Below are positions 55,801 to 63,547 of a DNA stretch of 64,000 nucleotides, one piece after another (the first letter of the stretch is position 1; each line of letters starts with the position of its first letter). The notes beneath the pieces were generated by a model. It searched no databases. It saw only the letters and a list, made by a program, of their open reading frames with translations, and was not told where the DNA came from. The stretch lies in the NCBI GenBank assembly GCA_026398275.1, contig JAPLTF010000060.1, positions 1 through 64,000 on the forward strand, written 5' to 3'. Origin of the DNA: Verrucomicrobiota bacterium. Lineage in GTDB: Bacteria > Verrucomicrobiota > Verrucomicrobiia > Chthoniobacterales > Terrimicrobiaceae. The position numbers and the translations under genes were made by a program.

Positions 55801-58355
55801 AGAGTGAAAGTGCCTTTCCCGGGATTTGGAGTGGGATTGGTCGGGTTTGATGAACCTGCCATTAACGCGGCTGCATAGGGCGAGATATTGTAGGAGGTGA
55901 ATGAAAGCGAGCCGCCGGGGGAGACCACGCCGCCGCGGACATCGATGTTCGCCGCCGCGAAAGAAATGCCGCCCCCTTCGGGTGTTCTCAATGTGATATT
56001 CCCGGGAACAACAACCGCCCCTTCCTCGTTATTGACCGTGAGCTGCCCGAAACCCTTCTCCGACAGCAGGGCGGGATCCAGATAGAAGATTGCTTTTCTG
56101 GCGGCGCTGATCGGAACGGCATTTCCTGCGGCGTCGGTGGCAAATGCCCCCGGCGGGGGGAGCCCTCCGGCTTGGACTATTATTCTGGTTGCCGAATATG
56201 TTGTCAGCGGTGCCGGCGAACTGCTGTCCTGCCCATGGAAAGCAAGGGTGAGGCTCGCGCTGCGGGGGAGCGAACTCGACAGTTTGGAAGAACGCAACTG
56301 GCGCGGCCCGCCGACCGTGTTGCCTTCCAGGGCCCCATCGAGCGCCATCGCCGGTGCCGATAGCGATACGCTCCCAGCGCCAGCGCCTTCAATGTAAAAC
56401 CTCGCGGAGTAACCACCGGTCGGAGCCAGCGGGTTGAGGAATGATTTGCCGATCCCCCACTTCGAGTGGTTTTGAAAGGACTTGCCTGAATAGATGCCAT
56501 CGTAGGTTACATTCGGAGTGGCTTCGGCGATATCCACAATGGAATTGCCTCTCATCAGGCGGGTCGTTTGGATCCGGCCGCCCTCGTTGCGAACCCACCC
56601 GCCGGACACGTCGATCAGTGCATCTTCGCGGGTGATGATCGACTCGCCGGCCGAGATCGAGACGCTGCCGCCCGATGTTGTCAACTGGCCAACCGTGTGC
56701 CCGATCAGGTTGGCATAACCGGTCACATCGCCCAACGGAGTCCCCACCCAACTCCGCCCGAGATAGGTGCCGCTCCGGCGGATGTCCACGGTCAATTCGA
56801 TTCCGCGTATGGCTCCGGCTCTCTGAAGCGGCGAGTCCGCCAGCTCGGCTCCCCTCAATGCCAGAGTGAGAATGCTCTGATCGATCGGAACCGAGACACC
56901 GGTTGATCCGGAAACATCAACGAGACTTCCGGAATCGAGGAAGACCTGCCCGCCTGTCGCGGCAAACGCTGAGGACGGTTGGATTGCAGAACCGGTGTCC
57001 AGCCAGTTCCCCGCAGCAATGTGAACCCTGGCGTTGGGGGCCAGAAGCTTGGAGCCTGCTGCGGCAAAGACCGAGCGGCCTTGAATGTTGACCTCCGACC
57101 TCAAAGCGAGAGTCGTTCCGATTTTTTTTTCGCTACTCGACGTCTCCGGAAGAATGCGGATCAGACTTTCTTCTCCCAGCCTGACCAACCCCGAGGCTCT
57201 GACCAGGAACGGAAGCCCTTTCGAAATGTCAGCGGAATCGTAAGCGGAATTGATGGATGAGTTGTAGTTTGCAGTCAGGTCGACCCGCCCGTTCAACGAA
57301 ACGGATGTTGTCGAATCGATCACCCCCTGTTGGTCCACGGTCTTGCCGGCAAGCCAGGCGCTTCCGCGGGCGATTTGGATCAGCCCGTTGTTGGTTGTCG
57401 TGCCACCACCGCCAACCTGGCCCACAAAAACATCCAGCCCGCGCAGGCTGGCGTCGGTGGTGTCGTGGGCGGTGAATCCCACCTCGAGTCCCGAAGCGAG
57501 AATCGTCTGTCCTCCGGATGCCGACAATGTTCCGGAATTTGTGACATTTTTCCCGACCAGGACGATCCTGCCCCCGTTGCCATCGGAACCCTCCAGGCTT
57601 GTAATGACCGCCCCCTGGTCCACCCGCACGACGCCCGCATCCGCTCCCCCCGATGTGAACAGAAATTGAACGTCTTTCGTTGTTTGGCTCAGAAGGCCGC
57701 GATTCACGAGGGTTTCGTTGATCGGAAGAGTTGAGGCGACGAAGGTCCGGGTGTTCACTTGGCTCCCGGCCCCGAAGAGGATTCCGTTCTGGTTGATGAT
57801 GTAAACCTGGCCGTCGGCCTTGATCGAGCCGAGAATCTGCGACGGTTTTCCCGAGGGGTCGGTGACTTTGTTGAATGCGATCCACTTGCCAGTGTCGCTG
57901 CCTCCGGCCGACTGGTCGAAATTCACCGTCGTGTTCCTGCCGACGTTGAAGGTCTTCCAGTTCAGGACGGCCTGCTGGTCGGTTTGTTTGATGGTGACGA
58001 GGTTGCCGCTTTGGGCCGGGGCGTTCGCTCCTTTCCAAGCCCCGCCGGGCAGCCGTTCCAGTCCGCCTGTGACCAGCCCGTCGGGCACGGACGCCGACCC
58101 TGAGGCAGATCTGGCCGAAGCCTGCATCTGCCGCATGGCGGTCACGACCTGAGTTGTCCGCGCCAGCCGGTCGGCGGCTTTGGTCCTGGCCAGTTCCGCA
58201 GCCGCGGCACCGGAATTGGCTCTGGCATCCGCTGCCTTGCGGCCGGAACCCGCACTGGCCCCTCCCCGAAGAATGTCGCCGGCGACGAGCATCCGCCCTG
58301 AACCGGTCAGGGCGAGCGCGACGGCAAGCAGCGTTCTGAGGACAACTCTATTCAT
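46803..58355 (-). CDS. Filamentous haemagglutinin-like two-partner-secretion exoprotein (TpsA) with C-terminal DUF3739-like region
   Basis: 3850 aa; signal peptide; TPS domain 'LVTIKQTDQQAVLNWKTFNVGRNTTVNFDQ...QVYIINQNGILFGAGSQVNT'; C-terminal 'SVDIGIGRIFTLRGGNEIIWSSTGDIAAG...DLIAPKGVVDAGDAGIRVTGNLNIAA...TITVEVLGYGGGE'. Confidence 0.93.
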   Translation of the reverse strand: MNRVVLRTLLAVALALTGSGRMLVAGDILRGGASAGSGRKAADARANSGAAAAELARTKAADRLARTTQVVTAMRQMQASARSASGSASVPDGLVTGGLERLPGGAWKGANAPAQSGNLVTIKQTDQQAVLNWKTFNVGRNTTVNFDQSAGGSDTGKWIAFNKVTDPSGKPSQILGSIKADGQVYIINQNGILFGAGSQVNTRTFVASTLPINETLVNRGLLSQTTKDVQFLFTSGGADAGVVRVDQGAVITSLEGSDGNGGRIVLVGKNVTNSGTLSASGGQTILASGLEVGFTAHDTTDASLRGLDVFVGQVGGGGTTTNNGLIQIARGSAWLAGKTVDQQGVIDSTTSVSLNGRVDLTANYNSSINSAYDSADISKGLPFLVRASGLVRLGEESLIRILPETSSSEKKIGTTLALRSEVNIQGRSVFAAAGSKLLAPNARVHIAAGNWLDTGSAIQPSSAFAATGGQVFLDSGSLVDVSGSTGVSVPIDQSILTLALRGAELADSPLQRAGAIRGIELTVDIRRSGTYLGRSWVGTPLGDVTGYANLIGHTVGQLTTSGGSVSISAGESIITREDALIDVSGGWVRNEGGRIQTTRLMRGNSIVDIAEATPNVTYDGIYSGKSFQNHSKWGIGKSFLNPLAPTGGYSARFYIEGAGAGSVSLSAPAMALDGALEGNTVGGPRQLRSSKLSSSLPRSASLTLAFHGQDSSSPAPLTTYSATRIIVQAGGLPPPGAFATDAAGNAVPISAARKAIFYLDPALLSEKGFGQLTVNNEEGAVVVPGNITLRTPEGGGISFAAANIDVRGGVVSPGGSLSFTSYNISPYAAALMAGSSNPTNPTPNPGKGTFTLEKSALLSTAGLIVDDRPTGLSSRPVAFAKNGGSITIAAFDANLEKGSLIDVSGGVSISSTGAKGYGNGGSISIKTGQDPGVLSALGGGLDLGAGLKGFAGGTAGSLTLQARVVEIGESRKIPASLFLNPAFFSSGGFGSFTITGLGNSEAGQAIPAVSIASGTELVPVALGLVLQKPSARGATLGAITRPVGERTPVSLKFTAPGVFFNGALLQRGDIVMGERAVIRTDPGGAVELSGNTVSVLGSIYSPGGTIRVSGGTDSTKLFNDSSAALATVFIGPAATLSAAGTFVLSSDPYGRKLGTVLPGGTISVSGNILAAAGSVLDASGAREIVDEKPTVANVNATLKIPASSGLTQMPSSLKAVPTVVASNAGTISLQGGQMLYSDAALRAFAGGPAAMGGTLLVSSGRFYPVGSASVPTDVNLTVRQSGRATPGTAGSGTAVIGNPVVDSNGQTRPGEGLFSVDQFAAGGFDSLALNGVVKFSGPVRIDARSWLKVADSGVLNADSTVSLSAPYVALGMPFQAPAPSEDRVSPFPVPVAATAGSGKLNVTARVVDIGSLSLQQIGNADISAEQGDIRGSGTLNIAGSLTLRAAQIYPTTGSVFSIIASDHVQGGTPQKGVVTILPSGSTNLPLSAGGTLEIYASEIHQNGVLRAPFGSIVLGWDGSGSAPKNFLSGSDVPASTSVSLGVGSLTSVSAIDPLTGAGLIIPYGVSSDGSSWIDPRGIDVTTSGLADKSIRISAQNLLMESGATVDIRGGGDLLAYRWIEGQGGSRDILGSDSSFAVLPDYNAVLAPFGPYNSSSASTNLISGFGSGYRNATLHAGDRIYLAASKSLPGGYYTLLPARYALLPGAVLVTPASGTARGTLEIPGGASIVSGYRFNGLSAGSPSFGLASKFEVLSSAVLRNRAEYETFSANSLISQRANELGVASQKLPADSGYLLLRASSGLVLGGSVLSQPLSGGRGASVDIDTPLNIVISSAESSSTPGTSFINSSLLGSWNAASLVVGGVRTTGDGSTRIDAHAESVTVDNAGSPLVGTEIVLVANQGLTLAQGSQIQQSGELAGSAENFVLSGSAEISAGHPFIFTRADGTITLPVGTRGSAVISSVSGSIVAADGTVTALAANSPVSIAAGSKITLSAAGTLSLAGGGTPVPLSVGDGVMLRVTSDASASSSRTSLGYSDKPSLVVASNARITGRVIALDSTAKMTLAPTALISADSYSLSSGKVSIQLPNAGALPSSAGLVLGGDILDNFQNASALAIRSYSSMDFYGSGLLGSPALNSLSFSAGELVNQGLGNVRVAADFVRFDNRNGGASLIGNASPAGSLTVEAKNIQLGANQIAINRFADVVFSASESISGEGVGGVSTQGGLALITPVLKGEAGSDRSFTANSGTLSIQKPSGSADIGSGGGLGATLTLTGPSVSINSNILLPSGSVVARATAGNLNVSGRLDVSGTQQAFYDVVKYTGGGEIKLWADSGNVSLDAGSFVDVSAAPGGGNAGAFSVSVPGGIFSAAGSLSASAAAGYQSGAFSLDILSLPDLSAYSGLLTASSFLKSQSFRVRGNPLVSGSGDVRIRGTVRANNFSLSADAGSIQVGDATAGGTIDASGTTGGSISLSASGDVVVWANSLLTVHGETFSNAGKGGTISLESGSQRNGSAGSGRVKILSGSTLDLGVTSKIVLDSLNPANDVLLNGSSAYNGQFSGRLAIRAPQNSGATDVLVDAINGHILDASSVTVEGYRLYDLTGTGGLITNTGTINAAGGLMTGGQNVQGSIRQNGVNFLGSSGSASAGYTAMLNRLLANNSSLAPVFVITPGAEIINRNGDLTLGSTASTTTSDWNFITSSAATTFRFGPKSAPGMLTMRASGNLVFYNALSDGFTPTLASSDTTWLWLARLSTRNLNLPVNTQSWTFRLTAGADLSAADSHRVLPVSVLSSAAGNVRLGKNNGQNVVANVTTGSASSSALTASAVANRYQVIRTGTGDIDISVGRSVQILNQFATIYTAGSRVTNPTLGGTFDNPVLLQNDTGGTADLGSQQQVYPALYSMAGGNVSLYAQQNIERLTTIAGQTIADSQFQMPDNWLYRRGYVGSDGQFAIMNIGNVLASASTTWWIDFSNFFQGVGALGGGDVKLTAGRNVSNVDAVIPTNARMARGTPDAASLLELGGGDLLVKAGSDIDAGVFYVERGIGTLSAGGKIKTNPTREIAGNTSAIGLSDSATWLPTTLFLGKGGFKISARGDVILGPVANPFLLPGGLGNAYYYKTYFSTYGAEDYVDVSSIGGSITLRESASFGGSAAGLLDKWHKNKLLWSPTTPSAASYARPWLRLSESNVDHFASVFSALPSTLRATSFAGDLNFVGNLTLYPSPVGGLELLARGAINGLQPNAQGNSPDWGYSTINVSDSAPSAFPGITTPFSYQKISAVEGSPSKTSSKNFLQFIDDLLIESGATAGPDVGLQAMQARHTSGNLHAGDNNPVRLYAATGDISGITLFAPKASRIFSCRDISDVSLYLQNLDAEDISIVSAGRDIFPYNSNSVLRTAAASGIVPTNSLPGDLQISGPGALEILAGRNLDLGTGASLDLVWKVSSSDGLSSTTVTAKTGKQALALVQANTVNGKLLYPWSLSNPSVSLATVADGLGAGIVSVGNARNPYLSFAGASLLVAAGIGPSAGLTNSTLDFPTFIENVVEGSGKKYLPALLAATNLGDFESLPDELKYRVALDVFFLTLRDAGREFAADPSTDYESGYSAIAQLIPAGFKGGILTRSRDIRTKNGGDIGVLIPDGGLTLSKTSIYETSTPPGIITESGGNISIFANDSVDIGIGRIFTLRGGNEIIWSSTGDIAAGASSKTVASAPPTRVLIDPQSAALQTDLAGLSTGGGIGVLATVSDVPPGDVDLIAPKGVVDAGDAGIRVTGNLNIAATAVLNAGNISAGGKTSGVPSAPTIAAPNIGGLTSASSSAAAANTAAQSVANQAQHQPAPDADLPSTITVEVLGYGGGENDSDG

Positions 58356-58477
58356 ATATGACGACCTAACCTATCGATATTATGACACTGATCAACTGAA
58401 AAACTTCCCTTCGCTACATTGCAAACGAATCGTTTCCTCAAAGATCATTGGAAAAAATTCATTGCGCGATAATAAAA

Positions 58478-58501
58478 AACGGTCTAATTAGTCGTTATTA
58501 A
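58478..58501. promoter_or_regulatory. Candidate second copy of the AACG-N11-CGTT site
   Basis: AACGGTCTAATTAGTCGTTATTAA; the right half AGTCGTTATTAA matches the 46744 site at 11 of 12 positions. Confidence 0.35.
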
Positions 58502-58510
58502 ATACACGAT

Positions 58511-58699
58511 ATGTCTGCTCAAATAACCGCCCATACCGCCGACAGGGAAATCACCAGCACCCATTCCCACAACTGGTTGAAGATCGTGGCTCAGCACGTG
58601 GAGGATCTGAGATTTGGTTCCGTCGTCATCACTGTCCACGAGGGGAAGGTGGTCCAGGTTGAGGTGAGCACGAAGGTGCGCTTCGAAAAGGTGCACTGA
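58511..58699 (+). CDS. YezD-like (DUF2292) small protein
   Basis: 62 aa, 'WLKIVAQHVEDLRFGSVVITVHEGKVVQVEVSTKVRFEK' fits the YezD family pattern. Confidence 0.75.
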   Translation: MSAQITAHTADREITSTHSHNWLKIVAQHVEDLRFGSVVITVHEGKVVQVEVSTKVRFEKVH

Positions 58700-58854
58700 G
58701 CCTTCGAAAAAATCAGACGCGACCAACGCGATGAAATCAATCAAAAGAGAAACATCCCGAGTTCCGGCTGGCACGAATGCACTCGCCATTTGCCTGCTGT
58801 CCCGGCGGTCGAACCGTCAGGGAGGAATCCCCAATTGTGACGAAATTGTAACAC

Positions 58855-60573
58855 TTGGGACGTTGTTCACCAACTTCACGAAAACTACGAACAGTGCCGG
58901 AAATGTGTTCATTCCAAGAGAGTAAAGCCGGATCCCACACAGGAATCCGGAGGCAGGGGCTTGTTGTCGCAAGCCTCGCCCTTGCTCTTGCCTTGGTTTT
59001 CCCAGGAGGAGCACTTGCGCAAACCGCTGCTGACGATCCGCCTCCAACGCAGGCCGTGGTGAACCAAATCAACGCCTCCACGCCGCAGTCGCTCTTTATC
59101 CGCGAGTATCGCGTGATCGGGTCGAAGACCCTGCCGCGCGGCGAGATCGAGAAGGCGGTCTACACGTATCTCGGGCCCGGCCGGTCGGAGCAGGATGTGG
59201 AGCAGGCGAGGGCGGCGCTGGAAAAGTCCTACCACGATCTGGGTTTCCAGACGGTTTCGGTGAGCGTGCCTCCCCAGCGTCCGACGAACGGGATTGTGGT
59301 CCTCCAGGTCACCGAGGCGACGGTCGGACGGCTCCGCGTGAAGGGCTCGCGGTTTTACAGCGTGGAGCAGATCAAAAAGATGGCCCCTTCGCTCGAGGAG
59401 GGGACGGTGCCGAATTTCAATGATGTCCAGCGCGACATCATCGGGCTCAACCAGATCGCCGACCGGCAGGTGACGCCGTCGCTGAAGCCGGGTGCGATTC
59501 CAGGGACGGTCGATGTCGAGCTCACGGTGAAAGACAAGCTGCCGCTGCACGGGAGCATCGAGCTGAACAACCGCTACAGCGCGAACACGACCCCGCTGCG
59601 GCTGGATCTCGCTCTGCGATACGACAACCTCTGGCAGCTCGGGCATACAATCGGCCTCGGTTTCCAGATCGCCCCGCAGCGGCCGGATGACGCGCTGGTT
59701 TACTCCGGGTACTACATTGCGCGGCTGCCCGCGATCGACTGGCTGGGACTCATGCTGCAGGCGACCCGCCAGAACAGCAACGTGGCGACGCTCGGCGGAA
59801 CAAACTCTCTCGGCAACGGCGAGATTTACGGCGCCCGTTTCCTCGTCAACCTGCCGGCGCGCAAAGGCTTTTTCCACTCGCTCAGCGTGGGGATGGACTA
59901 CAAGCACTTCATCCAGGACCTGACGGTCGGCAACTCCATCATCTCGTCGCCGGTTTCCTACTGGCCCTTCAGCATCAACTACAATGCCACCTCGATCGGG
60001 AAGAACTACGAGACCCAGCTCAGCGCCGGGGTGACGTTCAGCTTTCGCGGCACCAGCGCCCAGGAGCAGTTCGAATTTGACAACCGCCGCTACAATGCGG
60101 ACTCGAACTTCTTCTACTTCCGCGGCAGCCTCGAGCACACTCAGAAGCTGCCCGGCGACTTCCAGCTTTTCGCCGGCGTCCAGGGCCAGGCCTCGGCCAA
60201 TCCGCTTCTCGATACCGAGCAGTTCAGCCTCGGTGGCCTCAGCACGGTGCGCGGCTATCTGGAATCCGTGGTCGTCGGGGACAATGCGCTTTGCGGGAGC
60301 CTGGAACTGCGCAGCCCGTCCCTTCTCCGGTGGCTGGGCGAAGGGCATGAGTGCCGGGTTTTTGTCTTCCTCGACGGGGGCGTTGCGACGCTCAACGACC
60401 CGCTCCCCGAGCAAACTTCGCAATTCAATCTCTGGAGCTACGGGATCGGCGGCACGATCAAGATTTCCGACCACGTGAACGGGGAATTCATCATCGGGAT
60501 TCCGAAGGTCACGCAGGCACCCTCGGAAGCAAACCAGCCGCTCTTCACCTTCCGCCTCTGGGCCGAACTCTAA
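58855..60573 (+). CDS. TpsB-type outer-membrane transporter (ShlB/FhaC/HecB family), start uncertain
   Basis: Signal-like 'GLVVASLALALALVFPGGALAQ'; POTRA 'LFIREYRVIGSKTLPRGEIEKAVYTYLGPGRSEQDVEQARAALEKSYHDLGFQTV'; C-terminal barrel including 'LGGLSTVRGY'. Confidence 0.93.
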   Translation: MGRCSPTSRKLRTVPEMCSFQESKAGSHTGIRRQGLVVASLALALALVFPGGALAQTAADDPPPTQAVVNQINASTPQSLFIREYRVIGSKTLPRGEIEKAVYTYLGPGRSEQDVEQARAALEKSYHDLGFQTVSVSVPPQRPTNGIVVLQVTEATVGRLRVKGSRFYSVEQIKKMAPSLEEGTVPNFNDVQRDIIGLNQIADRQVTPSLKPGAIPGTVDVELTVKDKLPLHGSIELNNRYSANTTPLRLDLALRYDNLWQLGHTIGLGFQIAPQRPDDALVYSGYYIARLPAIDWLGLMLQATRQNSNVATLGGTNSLGNGEIYGARFLVNLPARKGFFHSLSVGMDYKHFIQDLTVGNSIISSPVSYWPFSINYNATSIGKNYETQLSAGVTFSFRGTSAQEQFEFDNRRYNADSNFFYFRGSLEHTQKLPGDFQLFAGVQGQASANPLLDTEQFSLGGLSTVRGYLESVVVGDNALCGSLELRSPSLLRWLGEGHECRVFVFLDGGVATLNDPLPEQTSQFNLWSYGIGGTIKISDHVNGEFIIGIPKVTQAPSEANQPLFTFRLWAEL

Positions 60574-60574
60574 C

Positions 60575-62449
60575 ATGAATACCCTGACTAAAACCACCCT
60601 TTTCGTCCTTCTCGCCGTCATGGCCAACCTCACCTCCGGACAGGCCTGGTGGAACAAGGAATGGGCCGCCCGCAAGCCGATCACGGTCGACACCGGAAAA
60701 ACCGGAACCGAAATCTCCGAACCCGTCGGCACCGCGCTCGTCCTGCTCCGCCTGCATCAGGGGAATTTCAATTTTGGCGCGGCGAAGGAAGACGGCAGCG
60801 ACCTGCGCTTTGTGGCCGAGGATGACAAGACCGTTCTCGAACATCAGATCGAGAAGTGGGATCCCCTGATGAACGAGGCGTTTGTCTGGGTCAAGGTGCC
60901 GGACATCAAGGCCGGGTCGCAGGCGAAATTCTGGCTCTATTCCGGGGTTGAGGGGGACAAGATCGAGGAGGGGCCGGATCCGAAGTCCACCTACGATGCC
61001 GAGACGGTTCTCGTTTATCACTTCATTGCCGCGACTCCCGTGGATGCCACAAAAAACGGCAACAACGCCACATCCGGAGGCACCCCATCCGAGGGTTCCC
61101 TGATCGGCCCCGGGATGAGGTTGCTGGGAAACACCGCGATCAAAATTCCTGCCAGTGCGACGCTTCAACAAGCCGCCGGCCAGCCGCTCACGATCTCCGC
61201 ATGGGTGAAGTCCACAACGCTCTCGGACAAGGGGGTTCTGTTTGATTGGACCGATGCCGCGAACCGCCTGCAGATCGGATTCAATGCGGGCGTGCCATAC
61301 GTCGAGATCAAGGATGGCTCCGGCACGCAGAAATCCGCGCCGGGCGAGCCAGTGGCCGCCAGCGTGTGGAAGCACATCGCGGTGGTCGCCACGAACGCCT
61401 CAACCACGCTCTACGTGGACGGGAAGGAATATGCGAAGGTGGATGCCCCGGTTCCAGCGCTCACGACCGGCGCGACGCTCGGGGCCGACAACGACGGGAA
61501 GAACGGCGTGGTCGGCGAGATGGACGAATTCGAAATCTCGAAGGCCGCCCGCGGCGCCGGATGGGTGAATTTTTCCTATCTCAGCCAGACCGGAAACGAT
61601 GCCAGCACGAAGCTGATCGTCCCCGGCGAGGAGGAGGGGAGCGGCGGCGGCGGGCACAGCGCCGCGCTCGAGCACATCATGCTCTTCGGCGACATCGCCA
61701 AGAACATGATGTTCGACGGCTGGATGGTCGTCTTCTTCTGCTCGATCATGGCGGTGGTCAGCTGGTCGGTCGCACTCAAGAAATTCTTCTATCTCAACAA
61801 GATTAAGAAAGGCAGTGACGAGTTCATCCGGCAATGGAAGCACATGTCCAGCGACCTGACCGCGCTGGACCACTCGGATGCCTCGAGCGTGAGCAGCCTC
61901 GGCGGAACCGCCAGCACCAAAATCCAGAAGCTGATGAGGCAGTCGCCGCTCTATCATATCTACCACATCGGCTCGGAGGAGATCCGCCACCGCATGGAGG
62001 ATAAAAAGAAAAAGTTCAACGGGCTCTCGCTGCGCTCGATCCAGGCGATCAAGGCGAGTCTGGATTCCGGCCTCACCCATGAGGTGCACCGCATGAACAG
62101 CGGGCTGATCTACCTGACGATCAGCATCGCGGGCGGCCCGTATGTCGGGCTGCTCGGAACCGTCATGGGCGTCATGATCACGTTTGCGGTCATCGCCAAG
62201 AGCGGAAACGTCGAGGTCAACTCGATCGCCCCCGGCATCGCCAGCGCCCTTCTCGCCACCGTCGCCGGCCTCCTCGTCGCCATCCCGGCGCTCTTCCTTT
62301 ACAGCTACATCAACTCCCGGATCAAGGACGCCATCTCCGACATGAACCTCTTCATCGACGAGTTCATCACCAAGATGGCGGAGTTCTATCCCCCGAGCAA
62401 CGAGGGCGGGGTCCCGGTGCGAAGGATGGAGGTCAGAGAGGACGCATGA
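60575..62449 (+). CDS. DUF2341 / LamG-like domain fused to a MotA/TolQ/ExbB proton channel
   Basis: N-terminal 'WWNKEWAARKPITVDT...' DUF2341-like, then LamG-like 'LTISAWVKSTTLSDKGVLFDW...WKHIAVVATNASTTLYVDGKEY'; C-terminal 'SIAGGPYVGLLGTVMGVMITFAVIAKSG...IAPGIASALLATVAGLLVAIPALFLYSYI'. Confidence 0.92.
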   Translation: MNTLTKTTLFVLLAVMANLTSGQAWWNKEWAARKPITVDTGKTGTEISEPVGTALVLLRLHQGNFNFGAAKEDGSDLRFVAEDDKTVLEHQIEKWDPLMNEAFVWVKVPDIKAGSQAKFWLYSGVEGDKIEEGPDPKSTYDAETVLVYHFIAATPVDATKNGNNATSGGTPSEGSLIGPGMRLLGNTAIKIPASATLQQAAGQPLTISAWVKSTTLSDKGVLFDWTDAANRLQIGFNAGVPYVEIKDGSGTQKSAPGEPVAASVWKHIAVVATNASTTLYVDGKEYAKVDAPVPALTTGATLGADNDGKNGVVGEMDEFEISKAARGAGWVNFSYLSQTGNDASTKLIVPGEEEGSGGGGHSAALEHIMLFGDIAKNMMFDGWMVVFFCSIMAVVSWSVALKKFFYLNKIKKGSDEFIRQWKHMSSDLTALDHSDASSVSSLGGTASTKIQKLMRQSPLYHIYHIGSEEIRHRMEDKKKKFNGLSLRSIQAIKASLDSGLTHEVHRMNSGLIYLTISIAGGPYVGLLGTVMGVMITFAVIAKSGNVEVNSIAPGIASALLATVAGLLVAIPALFLYSYINSRIKDAISDMNLFIDEFITKMAEFYPPSNEGGVPVRRMEVREDA

Positions 62450-62847
62450 CAGCCGGCGACGACAACAAGGGTTTCGACGACATCAACGTCACGCCGATGG
62501 TGGACCTCTACCTCGTGCTCCTGCTGATCTTCATCATCATGACCACGGCTGGCGTGCAGGGGACGAAAGTCGATCTTCCCAAAGGCAGCAAGGCCCCGGC
62601 CATCGGCGGCCCGAAGAGCAAGGCGGTCACGATCAACAACGAGGGCAAGGTCTTTCTCGATACCGTCCCGGTCTCGCTTCCGGAGCTGGAGGCCAAGCTG
62701 AACGAATACAAGGCCAAGAACCCGGACTTTCCTGTGGTTGTGCGCGGCGACCGCGCCACCCAATACCAGATGGTCATGGACGCGCTCGATGTCATCGGCC
62801 GCGTCGGCATCACACAGATCGGCCTCGCAACCCAGGGGCCGAAATAG
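62446..62847 (+). CDS. exbD: ExbD/TolR-family protein
   Basis: 'INVTPMVDLYLVLLLIFIIMT', 'VVVRGDRATQYQMVMDALDVIGRVGITQIGLAT'. Confidence 0.93.
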   Translation: MTAGDDNKGFDDINVTPMVDLYLVLLLIFIIMTTAGVQGTKVDLPKGSKAPAIGGPKSKAVTINNEGKVFLDTVPVSLPELEAKLNEYKAKNPDFPVVVRGDRATQYQMVMDALDVIGRVGITQIGLATQGPK

Positions 62848-62850
62848 ACC

Positions 62851-63543
62851 ATGGTTCTCGACGACGAAGAAGAGGAGGGGCTCACATTCCTCCAGAAGCA
62901 CAGGATCAAGCTGATCGTGGCCGCTGTCGTCGTCGCTGGAGCCGGGGCATTTTTTGTGATGTCTCCCAAGGAGGCGGGGAAGAAGAAACCCACGATGACG
63001 ATGGTGAACATCATGCCTCCGCTTCCTCCGCCCCCGCCCCCCCCGCCGCCGCCGCCCAAGGAGCAGCCGCCGGAGCCGGAAACGGTGAAGGAAGAAAAGT
63101 TTGTGCCCGAGACTCCTCCCGAGCCCGTGGCGGCGGATCCCGAGCCCGCACCCATGGGGACCAATGTCCAGGGGGACGGCCCGGATGCGTTTGGCCTCGC
63201 CAAAGGGGGAGGGGGCGGAATGATCGGCGGCAGGGGCACGGGCAAGGGCGGCGGAGGCGGTTCCAAATACGGGCTCTACGCCGGACAGGTTCAGTCGCGC
63301 GTCGTCGATGCGCTGCGCAACCACAAGAAAACCCGCGCCGCGGCGCTCAATGTCAAAGTCCGCATCTGGCTCGACGCCACCGGGCGCGTCACCCGCGCCA
63401 CGATCTCCGGAACGTCTGGAAAGCCGGACGTCGACGCCGCGATCCGTGACGAAATTTTAACCGGACTGCAGTTGCAGAATCCCCCGCCGGAAGGCATGCC
63501 GATGCCAATCGTCATGCGACTTTCAGCGACACGGCCCAACTAA
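62851..63543 (+). CDS. TonB-like energy transducer
   Basis: N-terminal TM; Pro-rich 'MPPLPPPPPPPPPPPKEQPPEPETVKEEKFVPETPPEPV'; TonB_C-like 'LNVKVRIWLDATGRVTRATISGTSGKPDVDAAIRDEIL'. Confidence 0.88.
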   Translation: MVLDDEEEEGLTFLQKHRIKLIVAAVVVAGAGAFFVMSPKEAGKKKPTMTMVNIMPPLPPPPPPPPPPPKEQPPEPETVKEEKFVPETPPEPVAADPEPAPMGTNVQGDGPDAFGLAKGGGGGMIGGRGTGKGGGGGSKYGLYAGQVQSRVVDALRNHKKTRAAALNVKVRIWLDATGRVTRATISGTSGKPDVDAAIRDEILTGLQLQNPPPEGMPMPIVMRLSATRPN

Positions 63544-63547
63544 CTTC

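Noticed and set aside
58909-60732. 607-aa minus-strand ORF
   Set aside because: Antisense to tpsB, which has POTRA and barrel features; no domain on the shadow strand.
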